DNA of 64,000 nt from Azolla caroliniana (GCA_043228905.1 JBHGNT010000004.1:15562001-15626000), one strand, 5' to 3'. Counted from the stretch's first letter, positions 34,848 to 46,069 are shown. The notes: generated by a model from the letters alone, not told the origin. Made by a program: numbers and translations.

Positions 34848-36768
34848 GGATAGGGTGTATAAGGCCCTCAAGGTACTATTGTCGCAGGCACCGGTAGTAC
34901 AACCTCCAGATTGGAGTAAAGAATTTCACGTGTTCGTGGACGCCTCCGACATCGCAATCGGAAGCGTACTGATGCAACTTACGGAACCAAAGTGGTACCG
35001 GCTAGTGTACTATGCCAGCCGGAAGCTATCCCAAGCAGAACGGAACTACTCTACTACGGAACGGGAAGTTCTAGGAATGATCTACAGTGTGACAAAGTTT
35101 CGGCACTATTTATAGGGAAGGAAGTTTTCCTTCCATGTAGATCATTCGACACTCCTTTACCTAGTGTCCAAGGCGTCACTCACCGGCAAATTGGCTCGGT
35201 GGACCTTATTGTTACAGGAGTTCGAGTTTGAAATATTCCACCGACCCGGTATACAGCATGCCGTAGCGGATTACTTAAGCTGATTGGAGTCCGGAGAGAC
35301 GGGTGACGGAGTACCAGATGAGTTTCCGAATGCGGAGCTGTTTCTAGTCACTACGGAGACGGCAGTAGATGAGACAGTAGCCCAGGAAGACAAGTGGCTC
35401 ACAAATATACACCAGTTTCTGAGCACATGACTGCCTCCGGAAGAGCTGAACCGGGACGAATGGAAACGCCTGGCGGTACAAAGCCGACATTTCTGCTTAC
35501 TGCAAGACACACTGTACCACAAGGGAGCTGACGGCATATGGAGACGGGCGGTGCGCAGCGATGAAAAGGAACTGATACTGAGGGAAGCCCACTACGGAGT
35601 TGCCGGAGGTCACTATGCCGGAGATGCGACGGCCAGAAAAATATGGCAAAGTGGCCTATGGTGGCCAACGACATTATGAGATGCGGTACGGTACGCAAAA
35701 GAATGTGACCTATGCCAGAGAATGGGCCAGCCAACGGAGCAGGCTCGTATGCCACACCAGCCGGTACTACCACTCGAGCCATTCCAAAAGTGGGGGCTGG
35801 ACTTTGTAGGACCATTCAAGCCACCGGCAATGAGAACGGGTAATCGGTACGTTATCGTTGCTACGGATTACTGCACGAAATGGGTGGAGGCCAAAGCTTT
35901 ACGGGATAACACCGTTGCGTCAACGGCAAAGTTTCTATATGAGTACATCTTGTGCCGTTACGGATGCCCCATTGAATCGATAAGTGACCAAGGGGGGCAC
36001 TTTCTCGGACAAGTAGTGGAAAGCCTAACGACCTTCTATGCTGTGGTCCACAAACGAAGCACACCTTACTATCCACAGGCGAACGGATTAGCGGAATCAA
36101 CAAACAAGACGCTCCAGAACATCCTTCGGAAGATCGTGAACGAGAACCGGACGGATTGGGACACAAAGCTACATAGCGCGCTTTGGGCATACCGGACGGC
36201 ATACAAAACGAGCATCCGAACAACACCGTTCCGGTTGGCGTTTGGACTCGAGGCGGTCATGCCGGTAGAATTTCAAGTACCTAGCTTACGGATCCAGCTA
36301 CGAGAACGGCTGAACGAGAAGGAGTCGGAGACAATAAGGTTGACAACGCTGTGTGAGCTGGAGGAACAACAGTTGGCCAACATCCTACATTTAGAATTGG
36401 AGCAACAGCGACGGAAAGCATTCGTCGACCGGCACAGGAAAGGTAACGAAATTTTTTTCGCAATCGGCAAACCAATGCTAGTATTCCAAACCTGGATGGG
36501 CAAGATGCCGGGTAAACTAAGGTTTAGATGGACCAGACCATATTGGCTAACACGGGAGTATAATGGGTCCTACCAGTTGGGGACACTTGCCGGCGAAGTG
36601 CTGGGCAAATGGGTCAACGGATTCCGGTTAAAGGCATATAGAGGACCGATGCCTAAGAACCCGTTTGAGCAAAGGACCGACGGCAACCACCAAGACGGCA
36701 GAGACGGCAAGCCGGGAACCGGAGAGAATGAGGCCGGTAAGGGTCCGGGAGGACCAACGGACATGTGA
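34768..36768 (+). pseudogene. Element B RNase H and integrase
   Basis: A second frame carries RNase H (FHVFVDASDIAIGSVL, YYASRKLSQAERNYST) and then, past stops TAG 35113, TGA 35281, TGA 35428 and TGA 35680, the integrase: HHCC zinc site (HYGVAGGHY...CDLCQR), catalytic D-D-E in GLDFVGPF, SISDQGGHF and PQANGLAESTN, and a C-terminal region ending at TGA 36766. The stop at 35281 falls in YLSxLESGE, where Ty3 proteins usually have YLSRLE, so it fits CGA to TGA. Confidence 0.85.
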
Positions 36769-36917
36769 CGTCACACTAATAATAATAATAACTGAAAAAA
36801 AAAAAAACAATCATGCAAAAGCGAGGAATGAATGGATGAAAGAGCGTGGAGCGAAAAGGTACGTAGTGGGCATTTAAAGCGCCACCATAGGACATAATGC
36901 TATTTTAAGTACGCGAC

Positions 36918-39911
36918 ATGCACAAACTCGAAAAAGGCGCTAGAATGCACAAACAAAAACCATTGCGCGTAGAGACCCTCTACTTTCGCGAACCCAGTAG
37001 CACAGAAGCACCGAAACGTTGCAAGATCATCAGACGAGAACCTGCGCACAGAGAACCACCGCCTTCTGAACTCTCTCTTTCTCAACCCCGCTCTCATCAC
37101 CATCCATCCTCGTCACCGCAATTCGACCCCGACACAGAGATGGACCCGCAAACGTTGTCGGAAGCCGCCAAGACATGGCTGAAGCAACACGGGCTCGAGG
37201 GCTTCTTGATGATGATGGAAGTACCGCCACACAAAGAAGCCGACAAAGTGATCAAGGAAATCGATACAGAGGTCATAACGGCAGAGGCGATTCGAGCGTT
37301 AACAGGCCTTCCAGAGGGAGGCATACTCACGATCGACAATCCAACCCCGGAGCAACTCATCAGGTATTTTGGTGAGTACTCTCTAGCCAGCAAGGGCTAC
37401 CGGACACAGGGCGGCGGAGATATGTTGTTCCGAAAAATTGCTCGTGTGCTCCATGAATACGGCCACGTATACCCTAGACCCCCTGTCATGCCGCAGAACC
37501 GGGCAGGGATGATCATCGCCACCTATGAAGGGATCAAGGTGGATTGGCCGGTATTGATTGCAAACGGGTTGTGTGCGGCGATCGAGATCATCAGAGGCAA
37601 AGACAACAAAGAAGGCCGGGACGGACGAAGGATATGGCACGCCGTAACGCAGTGGCTCACCTTGCTGGTGCCACCCGTTTAGACCGTCCAACCCAAGAAG
37701 CGAGGAAGAGTGCCGGACGGCACCCCAAGGACGGCTTCCAAACGGCAACAGCTGTTGGCCTCTAAGGCCAGTAAGGGAAAGGCGGTGGATGTAGAACAGG
37801 CGGCAACAGGAAGCGAAAGCCGGAAGCGCCCAATGGAGGCGCAGGAGGAACCACCGGCATGGCCCGTAAAGGTAACACTCCGCCGACCGGTGAATCGAGA
37901 AGTGGACCCCTTGGCGGCAAAACTCAATGCCGGAGCTCAGGAGGAGGAAATAGAGGAGGAGCCTACGGAGCACCTCTAGCGACGGTCGTCGGCAAGGACC
38001 GTTGAGACAGCCGGGAAACGTTCGGACCCTCAGACAGAGGGAACACCGGCTCCCCATACTGAGACTCCCACGCCAAGGAAGGAACCGGAACCGGTGCAGA
38101 TGGCACCGGAAACAGAAGCCCCGTCACCACCGGCAACACCGGCAAGTCCCATCCTGCCAGAGCCGGAAAGGTCACTGCAGCCTCCCTCGGTCAGCCAAGA
38201 AGAAGCGCATGGGGAACCAGGACAACAGGATGGTCCACGGGCAGAAAAGGAACTGCAACTCGGCGCAACCAAGCGGGACCACCCCTCTACAAGCGAGCCC
38301 ATCTATCAAACCTCCGTGCAAGCACAACAAGGCACCGGTAGCCTGTGGCTCCGGTGGATAGGCGAACAGATAGCCGGAGCAGTGGGGTATATAGAGGCGG
38401 AAGAAAGAGCGCAAAGAGAACGGTTGCTCGTCACAACCGAACAACTAGAGACGGCCCGGTCCAGAATCCGATGCCTTGAAAAAGATTTGGATCAGGTCAC
38501 GACAGAGATGGCCAAAATACGGGTCCAATCACCGGTGACTCCGGTAAGTGTACAAAATAATGAAACGGAACGACCTGTACATAACAATAAGACCCCGGCA
38601 ACGGAAACCGTTCCGGCGAGAGATGCGGCGCAAGCTCGGGAGCTTGCGGAATTGAGAGAGGAACTTGCCGCACAAGAAGTGCTAAGGAGCCGTGAACGAG
38701 AATTGAAGACGGCGGCCAAAGCCGAATTAAAGAAGACTGCTGAGAACCTCCGCCGGGCAAAGGAGAGCCTCCGGAAAGGCCATCAAGCGTACGACCGGCT
38801 AAAGGAGGAGAAAGACAAAGTGCTGCAGGAAAAGGACAAGCTACGGAAAACGGCGGAAACATAGATTGAACGGCTAAAGGAACAGCTCCGCCAGCAGAAG
38901 GACCGCGAGGACCGGGCCCGTTGTCAGATCAACGCACGGCTCAAGCAAAAGACGGATGATTTTGAGCACCTGCACCGGGACTACAAACGACTGGAAACAG
39001 AGCATAAAGAACGGATGGCCGAGCTCCAGCAGTCAGTTGATCGGGCCGCGACGGCGATCGCCGACGAACGGGCGGAAAATACAAGACGCTTGGAAGAGGC
39101 GGAGAAGGTCCGGATGGAGCTCCAGAGGCAGCAGCGGGAAGACAAAGAGAGAGCGTCAACAGTATTGCAGAAATTACAAAGTACATATCAAAGGCAATTG
39201 ACGCATTACAAGGCGCAGGCGGAGGACAACGTAAAAATCATCAAACAACTGAAGGAGGAACGGCAAGCGGCGGAAACCAAATCGCAATTGGGAACGAGCT
39301 GGATTCAGTCCATCCTCCGGGCATGGCTGAATTAGACGAAGCACTTGATTGATGAAAGCTCCGTAAAATGGTGGACAAAGTGGGCACAAAACGCGGCGGA
39401 ACTCCAGTTGCTACGGGCGGATGTGGCAAACCGGCGGAAGGAAGGAGATGACTGTTATACGTTGACTTCCGAGGACTTCACCGCCATACGGGACGAGCTG
39501 GCCGACGACTTCCAAGTCCTGGCAGATGAACAGCTGGCGCAGGTCAGGCAGCTCGTAGCTCAGCTGGACGATGATAGGCTGGACACTCAAATCCAGTTTG
39601 AAAGCTACGAGTGGTCCCAAGTACGGGAAGAAAAAGCACGGGAAGCAACAACGGTTAACCTTAGTGATGAGGAACTATCGTTGGCTGAGGGCCAGCCGGA
39701 AACCAGTCAACCGGAGACCACCACGACGCAGGGAGCAACGACGGAGACGCCGGTGTCAGAGCCACAAACGAAGGAGCAACCGCAGCAACCACCAACGGAC
39801 CCGCCGCAGTAGACAGCAACAGAGCAGCAACAACAACAACAACAACCACTTCCAGATGAACCATTGGAGCCTCTCGAACAAAGCATTCTGGACATTTTGG
39901 ACGAAGAATAG
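36918..39911 (+). pseudogene. Element B additional 3' frame: globular head plus long coiled coil
   Basis: One reading frame of about 998 codons runs from ATG 36918 to TAG 39909, interrupted only by TAG at 37680, 37977, 38862, 39333 and 39810. The first 250 residues form a compact region (VITAEAIRALTGLPEGG, LIRYFGEYSLASKGYR, VDWPVLIANGLCAAIEI) that I recall seeing as a plant gypsy-associated ORF but cannot name. A P/E-rich linker is followed by a long heptad-rich coil (ERLKEQLRQQKDRED, RRLEEAEKVRMELQRQQ), then a Q/T/P-rich tail. There is no signal peptide or membrane segment, so it is not env-like. Element-encoded accessory function unknown. Confidence 0.7.
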
Positions 39912-39965
39912 CAAGGGTCGGTTGTGGATTCGACGTACAAGGTACTGTCCCACGGGCGTGCCATG

Positions 39966-40398
39966 TGTTACCAGCCGGCAAAGGAGTCCAGAGTGGGAAA
40001 CGGAGAGCTAATTAAGTAGTAGGAATGTGGTTGTAATTAAGCTATGAGTGTGGACGGACGGACCGGAATCGGTATGCCGTTCCGGATCCAGACCAATCCC
40101 GAACAGGTGCGGATGGCACCGTTTTGTAATACAGACCGGAAACCTATTTAAAGGCCCGGATACAATGTAATAGTTAGTGGTTAATTAATGAAAGCTTAAA
40201 CGTTGTTATATCTCTGTGTTAATTGTCGTTCTGTCTTAATTGTTATATCTTACGCGTGTTATGAAGACGATCCTAATAAGTAACTTGATTAAGTCGGATT
40301 AAGCGTTGAAGTCTAATCCGGTTGCCATAACACCCTTTGGTGAAGTGTCTTCCGTAGACACCCTGTGTTAGGCCATTGTCCGGCCCGAAGAGTTAACA
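39966..40398 (+). repeat. 3' LTR of element B
   Basis: 433 bp, starting TGTTACCAGCCGG, ending GAGTTAACA. It is flanked by GTTGT at 40399-40403, matching 25636-25640. No typical purine-rich tract is obvious directly before it. Confidence 0.95.
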
Positions 40399-40403
40399 GT
40401 TGT

Positions 40404-41296
40404 CGAGCACCGAAGCTGAGTATCGAGGAGCGGCTGTCGCGACATGCGAAGCCATATGGTTGAAGCGGCTACTTAAGGACCTGCAAGAGGAGGTGTCAGA
40501 TCCGACGATGATCTACTGCAACAACCTCAGCAACATCCAGCTCGCGAAAAACCCCGTTTTCGACGCACAGACCAAGCACATTGAGGTGCACTACCATTTC
40601 GTCTGAGAGCGTGTCCTTTTCGGTGAAGTCGAACTTCAGTACGTTCCGACGGATCGGCAAACTGCTGACATCTTCACCAAGCCTCTTGGTCTAGACAAGT
40701 TGCGGCAATTCTCAGGTGCGCTCGGATTGCGTCACCTCGACGTGCCTAACTTGAGGGGGAGAACAGTCCCAAACAACCAAGCAAGACAGCAGGAAAGGAG
40801 TGGAGACCGCGACACCGAGTCGGTTGACTCAGTTGGGCAGTTCGACCTTGGATCAGCTGAAGAAGCCGAGAGCAGACCCGCGGAAAACTCCAGAAGCGGA
40901 CAGAAGGGGAGCAGCCGAAGGAGAGAGCCGAAGCCAACCACGCATGGCGAAGATGACGCCATCGAGGGCGAGAAGACCGAAGACAAGTTGGAGACAGCCA
41001 ACTCGGATGAGAGTGAAAACCGATCGGAGGTAGCCGAGTCGGTTCGGATGTTTGATTCAGATACGTTGAACCAACCGAGGCCCAAGCAGAAGAAAAGGCA
41101 GCAGGAGAAGCGTCAACACCGCAATAGCAGAAGAGCTGATAAGGGCCACATGAGCAGACAAGCCGACCGGAAGGGTCGAAGCGCGCGGAGTCGAACAGGT
41201 CGAGGAGTGCGAGCGAGGCGTGAAGCCAGGAGGAACCGGAGTTGTGAGCCCAAAGATCCCGAAGAGCCTCAAGTTGAGCTTGAGGGGGAGTGTTGA
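40404..41296 (+). pseudogene. Element A gag-pol, part 2: RNase H end plus charged C-terminal extension
   Basis: The frame resumes after the TSD of B as SSTEAEYRGAAVATCEAIWL and carries the remaining RNase H residues (MIYCNNLSNIQLAKN, TADIFTKPLG), with one TGA near 40604 where sister copies have CGT. After the usual pol end HLDVPNLRGR the same frame stays open for about 175 more codons, very rich in R, K, E, S and Q, ending ...EPQVELEGEC with its stop inside the LTR. The extension resembles no domain I know. Whether it was translated is unknown. Confidence 0.75.
41279..41290 (+). other. Polypurine tract of element A
   Basis: CTTGAGGGGGAG directly precedes the 3' LTR, the expected place for the plus-strand primer. 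An identical 12-mer lies upstream at 40750-40761 at the end of the RNase H region. Confidence 0.85.
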
Positions 41297-41732
41297 GAGA
41301 CAAGCTCAACATCGGCCGGATTGGCTGAAGAAGCCGAGGACCGGATCGGTTGGGACCGATCGGTTAGGCCGAGTGCGTAAACCGGTACGCAAACCGGTGT
41401 GTAGGTAGGGCCGGATCGGTGCGGAAACCGGGAGGCCGTTAGGAAAGATATTCCGTGAGGAATACATTTGGGAATTAGTGTAGGAGCTCTTAATGAGCAT
41501 TGAAGTACTGTCAGTACTTCTGTTAGTCCTTCTAGGACTTGTATAAACGTGTTCATTGAACACACATATGTATTGAGTCGTGAATAGAGGTTGAATATAG
41601 TTCTTGTGTTTTCTCTCTCTCACTCCCTCTGTCTCTCCCACGTATACTGTGTAAGCCCAAGCTCTCCATTAAACCTGAGTTTTCTTCCTTCTGTTCGGTC
41701 TTCACGCTTGCTTCCGCACGCTACTTTTTACA
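41291..41732 (+). repeat. 3' LTR of element A
   Basis: 442 bp, same ends as the 5' LTR, with 13 substitutions relative to it, of which 10 are transitions. It is followed by the right TSD copy ATAAT (41733-41737). Confidence 0.95.
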
Positions 41733-41737
41733 ATAAT

Positions 41738-41812
41738 GCACTGATTGGTACATCCGAGGATGACGAGGAGGAATCGTTATTGTATATTAGTTATAGTAGT
41801 GATTCTCCGTAA
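41738..41812 (+). pseudogene. DUF7869-type gene, 3'-terminal 24 codons beyond element A
   Basis: Directly after the right copy of the 5-bp duplication (41733-41737), the frame resumes as ALIGTSEDDEEESLL... and ends at TAA 41810-41812. Removing element A and one ATAAT joins it to codon 906 of the upstream part without a frame change. The tail is acidic. Bases 41813-42250 are AT-rich 3' flank with no other gene. Confidence 0.75.
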
Positions 41813-42250
41813 AGGAGTGATCATGAATGTATTTTTGGCTATTAAATGTAACTACATTCCACTTATAACAAATCGAGTAATATAAAAGCATGTGTTTTGA
41901 TTTCTTATGATTTCTAAAAAAGAGTTTCTTATAAAATAACATTGGTTGTAAAGTTTGTGATATAAATTGAGAATGTAACTTCTTAAAATTCCTCTTTTTT
42001 TATTTACTTCTCAATCACAAAGATAGTGGATTTTTAACCTTTTTCATAGTATATTTGAACATGTATGATACTGGTATCAATGTGTTTTGTAAAATCATTG
42101 AAAAAGCCCTAAAATCTACCAAAATATTCCTTATCCTTCCATTTATGTGTGATCCTTCCACTTGTGAACGCGAACGTGTTAAATCGAAAGAAAGTTAAAT
42201 AAAGGAGCCACCATATTCTCATATAAATTCAATATTGATTTAAAAGAATA

Positions 42251-42615
42251 TGTGTGCGGAAGCGTGTGCGATAGACACCAAGTACACAATCGGTCTCGGA
42301 AACTCGACAGTTAGGTAAACACAGAGAACGGATACACAGTGAGAGAGAGACAGAGAGAAGATAACAATACTTCTATTTTAAAATAATGAACACTGTACAT
42401 AGACCGTGCTCAGTGCACACTTTTTATATAAGCCTAGATAAGTGGGCTGACACAAGTACGATCAATACTTGAATGCTCATAAATGAGCCTGACACGAATT
42501 CTGACCACAATATTCCTATTCACTATAATAAGAATATAGGCCCTCAACGGCCTTTCGGCTCTCGTCTCTCGGCTTCTTCAGCCGATTCGGCCCATGTTGA
42601 CCTTGTCTCTCAACA
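42251..42615 (-). repeat. LTR of element F
   Basis: About 365 bp. The start TGTTGAGAGACAAGGTCAAC and the end CGCTTCCGCACACA match the LTR style of element A. Only one LTR is present because the 5' half of F is missing. The 42251 boundary is the less certain one. Confidence 0.7.
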
Positions 42616-42963
42616 CTCCCCCTCAAGCTCAACTTGAGGCTCCATCATGTCAACTTTGGTTGGTTCGTCATTCCAGCCTCTCTCCTAGCGCCCCAATGCC
42701 TCGTTTGCGCTCCTCGTCCAATTCGGCCTTATGTCCCAAGACCCCTTCGGTCCGACGCTCCTCGACTCATCTGGTTCCGCGCACCTCGACCCCTACGGTC
42801 GGTTTTTTTGGTACCCAGATCTGCCCATGTCTTGGTTCTGGCCTTCCCATGGTCGGCTCTATCCTTCTGGACTCTACCGCCTCCCTTGCCCTTCTCGGCT
42901 TCACCTCCCCTTGGACTCACTCTTCTTTCTGGCTTCACTCTTCCCCCTCAAGTTTGGCATGTC
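42251..42963 (-). mobile_element. Copia element F, 3' end with LTR (minus strand)
   Basis: In minus orientation a purine tract CTTGAGGGGGAG (42616-42627) is followed by an LTR starting TGTTGAGAGACAAGG at 42615 and ending near 42251. Upstream of it lies a K/R/S/E-rich extension that begins DMPNLRGK and ends EPQVELEGEC, like element A. At 42963 it is split by element D; the coding frame resumes at 54814. It is related to A but clearly diverged. Confidence 0.8.
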
Positions 42964-42968
42964 AAGAT
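42964..42968 (+). repeat. Target-site duplication of element D, left copy
   Basis: AAGAT precedes the left LTR; the right copy at 54809-54813 reads GAGAT, one substitution away. Collapsing them restores the reading frame of element F. Confidence 0.75.
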
Positions 42969-43277
42969 TGTTGAGCAAGCAAGCTCAACTGGATCTAGAT
43001 CTGCTGAATAAGCCAAAGCCGGATCGGTATCCGCAACGAAGAACCGGATCAGTGTCCGGATGATATCTGGAATCAGGATCCCGATCGGATTGAAACCTGG
43101 AGGCCGTTAGAGGCCTATGGATCCAGTCGCTCGTATGAGCATTGAAGTACCTATCAGTACTTCTGCCAGTTCTGATCTCTCTGTCTCTCCCGTGTATTCA
43201 TTAAACCTTCTTCTCTACGTTCTGTTGGTAACCAACTGAGCCGGTTTGTCATACGCTTCCACATATTAACTTTCACA
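42969..43277 (+). repeat. Left LTR of element D
   Basis: 309 bp, TGTTGAGCAAGCAAGC...TTAACTTTCACA. It shares its last about 150 bp with the truncated right copy near 54660-54808, including GAGCCGGTTTGTCATACGCTTC. Confidence 0.8.
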
Positions 43278-43336
43278 TGTTATCAGAGCACGAGGGTTGA
43301 GACTCCTCTACAGCGGACAGACGCTTTCGAAGACAA

Positions 43337-43504
43337 ACCCTAACACCTGGTGAAGAGCAGAAGAGAACCAAGATGGATAGAGGTATGGCAAGTTCGCTTC
43401 CCATAGAAAAGCTTGACCGGACCCTAACACCTAGTGAAGAGTAGAAGAGAACCAAGATGGATAGAGGTATGGCAAGTTCGCTTCCCACAGAAAAGCTTGA
43501 CCGG
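43337..43504 (+). repeat. 84-bp tandem duplication spanning the gag start of element D
   Basis: ACCCTAACACCT at 43337 recurs at 43421. Each 84-bp unit (28 codons) contains ATGGATAGAGGTATGGC, so the element has two gag start sites in the same frame. The copies differ at only a few positions. Confidence 0.9.
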
Positions 43505-45315
43505 AGCAACTATGCATCTTGGTCATATAAAATGCACCAGTACCTATTGGGGCATGGTTACTGGAGCTATGTGGAAGGAAACGAACAGTGTAGCGCCGGA
43601 GCCGGCACACAAGGACTTCCCAGCATGGGAATAAGGAGCGAGCAGAGTGTTGTACTGCCTCACATCCTGTGTGCACGATCAGATGCTCGGCCACATCAAG
43701 GATGCGGAAAACACCGAAGGAGGCCTGGGAAAATCGTCGGATGATTTTCTCCGTAAGTAACACAACTCGTAAGTTGCAGCACCGACAAGAGCTGAACAAC
43801 ATCTGGCAGAGAGATATGTTGGTTACGGAGTACACCATCAAAATAAAGGAGATTTGTGACGCGCTCGGGTTCATCAATGTGACGGCGAACGAAGACGAAA
43901 TGGTACAAATCTACCTTGGTGGTCTAGCACAACAATACGGACTAATCTGGACGACAATCTGCACTCGGGAGAATCCACCGTCCTTCGGCCTGCAATCGAT
44001 GTTGATGGTCGACGAAAACAGCGCGAGTGGGTCGAGGACCACTCAACCGGACAACTGGATGTTGTATACGGAGGCGGACCGGCCCCATGGGTGTGGAGGA
44101 TGAGGTGAGTCGGCACGCAATGGAGGTGGCAGCCAAGAGCAGAATCAAAGGCACTAAGACAGTGCCGATAGTAGTTCCGGACCCTCCATGAGCACGGGGA
44201 GTCAAAACGGTGCCAGAAACCGGCAAGGGAAGGCCGACATAGAATGCTAGTATTGTGGCAAGAAAGGCCACAGAGAAAGTGAGTGTTGGAAGAAGCGCGC
44301 CGATTCGGAAAAATCCGGATCAGGCAAGGCCAGATAGGGAAACCGGCAAAGCTCGCACTACGTAGAAGGATCGGAAGGATCCGGAGCCGGGAAAACTGGA
44401 AAGGGGTCAACCTTTGTGATGAAGCACAAGGGTAACTCGATGAAGAAGAATACTTCCAAAGCGGAGGAAGTATGGTATGTTGATTCCGAAGTGTCAAACC
44501 GCATGATGAGCCATGAAGAGTGGTTCTTATTTTTGGAGAAACTGGAACAACCAGGAATCGTTGAAACCGGAGACGACACCCCTCACCCGATTGTGCATGT
44601 CGGAGAAGTCCCCTTAAGACATGTTGGACAAAAGGGAAAGCTGATGAACATACTATATGTTCTGACAATCACAAAGAACTTGGTGTCGATCGGACAAATC
44701 GTCGACTAGGGAATGCAGGTGCGGTTTACGCACCTCGGGTGCTTCATCGAGGAAGAAGCCCAGATAATTGCACAAGGGCGCAGAGACGAGAGGATGTTCA
44801 TCCTTGACACCAACGATGTTGGCACCGCCTTATTTTCCGAAGGACAGAAGACTGAATCGGACATCGATCTTTGGCACAAGCGGATCAGCCATGTCAACTA
44901 CTGGAGGCTTCAAGACCTAAAATCGAAATAGGTTGTTCTCGAATTGCCGAAATTCAGTGGTCGAAAGGTCCAAATATGTGAAGCCTGCCAACTCGGGAAG
45001 CAACACCGGCTTCTATTCCCCACTGAACAAAACTTGAGCCATAACAAGCTCGACTTAATCCATTTGAATGTATGGGGACCGACATAGAATGTTAGTCTTG
45101 GTGGGAGTTGATATTTCGTTTCCTTTATCGCCGACTACAACCGACACACATGGATCTACCTCATTGAGACAAAAAGTGAAGTTTTCGATTGTTTCCAGAA
45201 TCTACAAAGCCTAGTCGAGATGGAAACAGAAAGAAAGATCAAGTGCCTGCGGCCGGATGGCGGAAAAGAAGATTTTTCCAGCCAATTCAACAGTTATCTG
45301 TAGCAAAAAGGAATT
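43457..45315 (+). pseudogene. Element D gag to integrase, first part
   Basis: Reading from ATG 43457 gives a gag related to A (SWSYKMHQYLLGHGYW), a knuckle (CWKKRAD segment; cysteine context degraded), a protease remnant YVDSEVSNRMMS (A has YVDSGASNHMT), pre-integrase (LWHKRISHVNYWRLQ) and integrase. Stops include TAA in the WEQ motif, TGA 44101, TAG 44707, TAG 44929, a TAG near 45087 and TAG near 45303. Most sit where A has CAA, CAG or CGA. Confidence 0.85.
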
Positions 45316-46069
45316 CTATGTTGATCATACGGTCGTGACAAGGAGTGCAGAATGGTAGGTCATCAGTGGGTAGAGCCTAGATGTAAGAGAGGTTTAGGGT
45401 TTAGGGGTTTAGGAGGGGTGTAAGGTTGAGGGATTAGGGATTAGGATTGATGACCTTGCGGTCATAACAAGGAGCGTGGAATGGTGGATCATCTGCGGGT
45501 AGAGGTAGGTGAAGAGGAACACCAAGCTCGATTTGAGCACACCCAAATCGAAGACAAGGTAGAGGAAGGGGAGAGGGAGATGACATGATTAGGAATAGGG
45601 GGTTAGATAAAAGAGAGGGGTAAGGGGAGGGGATTAACATACTACTTAAAAATAAAGTGCAAGAGAGAGAGAGAGAGAGAGGGAGGGAAGGAGGGAGATT
45701 AACACATAATTAAGCCTAGGATTAAAAATAAAAAACGAGATTAAAGATATAATTAAAAATTTAAAACGATGGGTAAGGGGAGGGGAGAGTATTAACATAC
45801 TAAGGCTAAACATAAACACTAATGGAAACGATTAACACATAAACATAATAAGAAAAAAATAACATAATCCAAGAACTAAAACATATTATTAATCATAAAT
45901 CTAGAAAACTTAAAATTAAAAACAAGGTAAGGGGAGGGTTGTGTGTGTGTGTGTGTGAGAGAGAGAGAGTGCGTGTGAGTGAGAGAGAGATTACAACATA
46001 ATTAAGTCTAAGATTAAAATTAAAAACGAGATTAAAAACATAGTTAAAAACGAGATTAAAAACATGGTC

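Larger units (their letters stand above)
25641..40398 (+). mobile_element. Ty3-type LTR retrotransposon B, carrying element C
   Basis: The 433-bp LTRs (25641-26073 and 39966-40398) start TGTTACC and end GTTAACA. The TSD GTTGT lies at 25636-25640 and 40399-40403. Without C it is about 9.9 kb. The order protease-RT-RNase H-integrase is Ty3. A very long additional frame follows integrase, as in large plant Ty3 lineages such as Tat or Athila groups (comparison by layout, not by search). Many in-frame stops make it non-autonomous now. Five LTR differences, all transitions, make it younger than A. Confidence 0.95.
21187..41732 (+). mobile_element. Ty1/copia element A, carrying nested elements B and C
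   Basis: It is bounded by 442-bp LTRs with TG...CA ends and the 5-bp TSD ATAAT. Without element B and its duplicated target it is 5783 bp. The order gag-protease-integrase-RT-RNase H is copia. The coding frame has nonsense codons (TAG 21782, TGA in gag near 22160, TGA near 23469 and 24361, TGA near 40604) and frameshifts (near 22200 and 25076), so it can no longer make its own proteins. The 13 LTR differences (10 transitions) make it the oldest layer of this nest. Confidence 0.95.

Noticed and set aside
36918-37682. Envelope gene of an Athila-like element
   Set aside because: There is no signal peptide, transmembrane segment or N-glycosylation-rich ectodomain; the product is a globular head plus coiled coil.
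36918-39911. TAG read-through, recoding or U-to-C RNA editing to restore the Ty3 frames
   Set aside because: Fern organelles edit U to C, but this is nuclear DNA in a silenced element, and C-to-T decay explains TAG and TGA equally well. No read-through context is evident.
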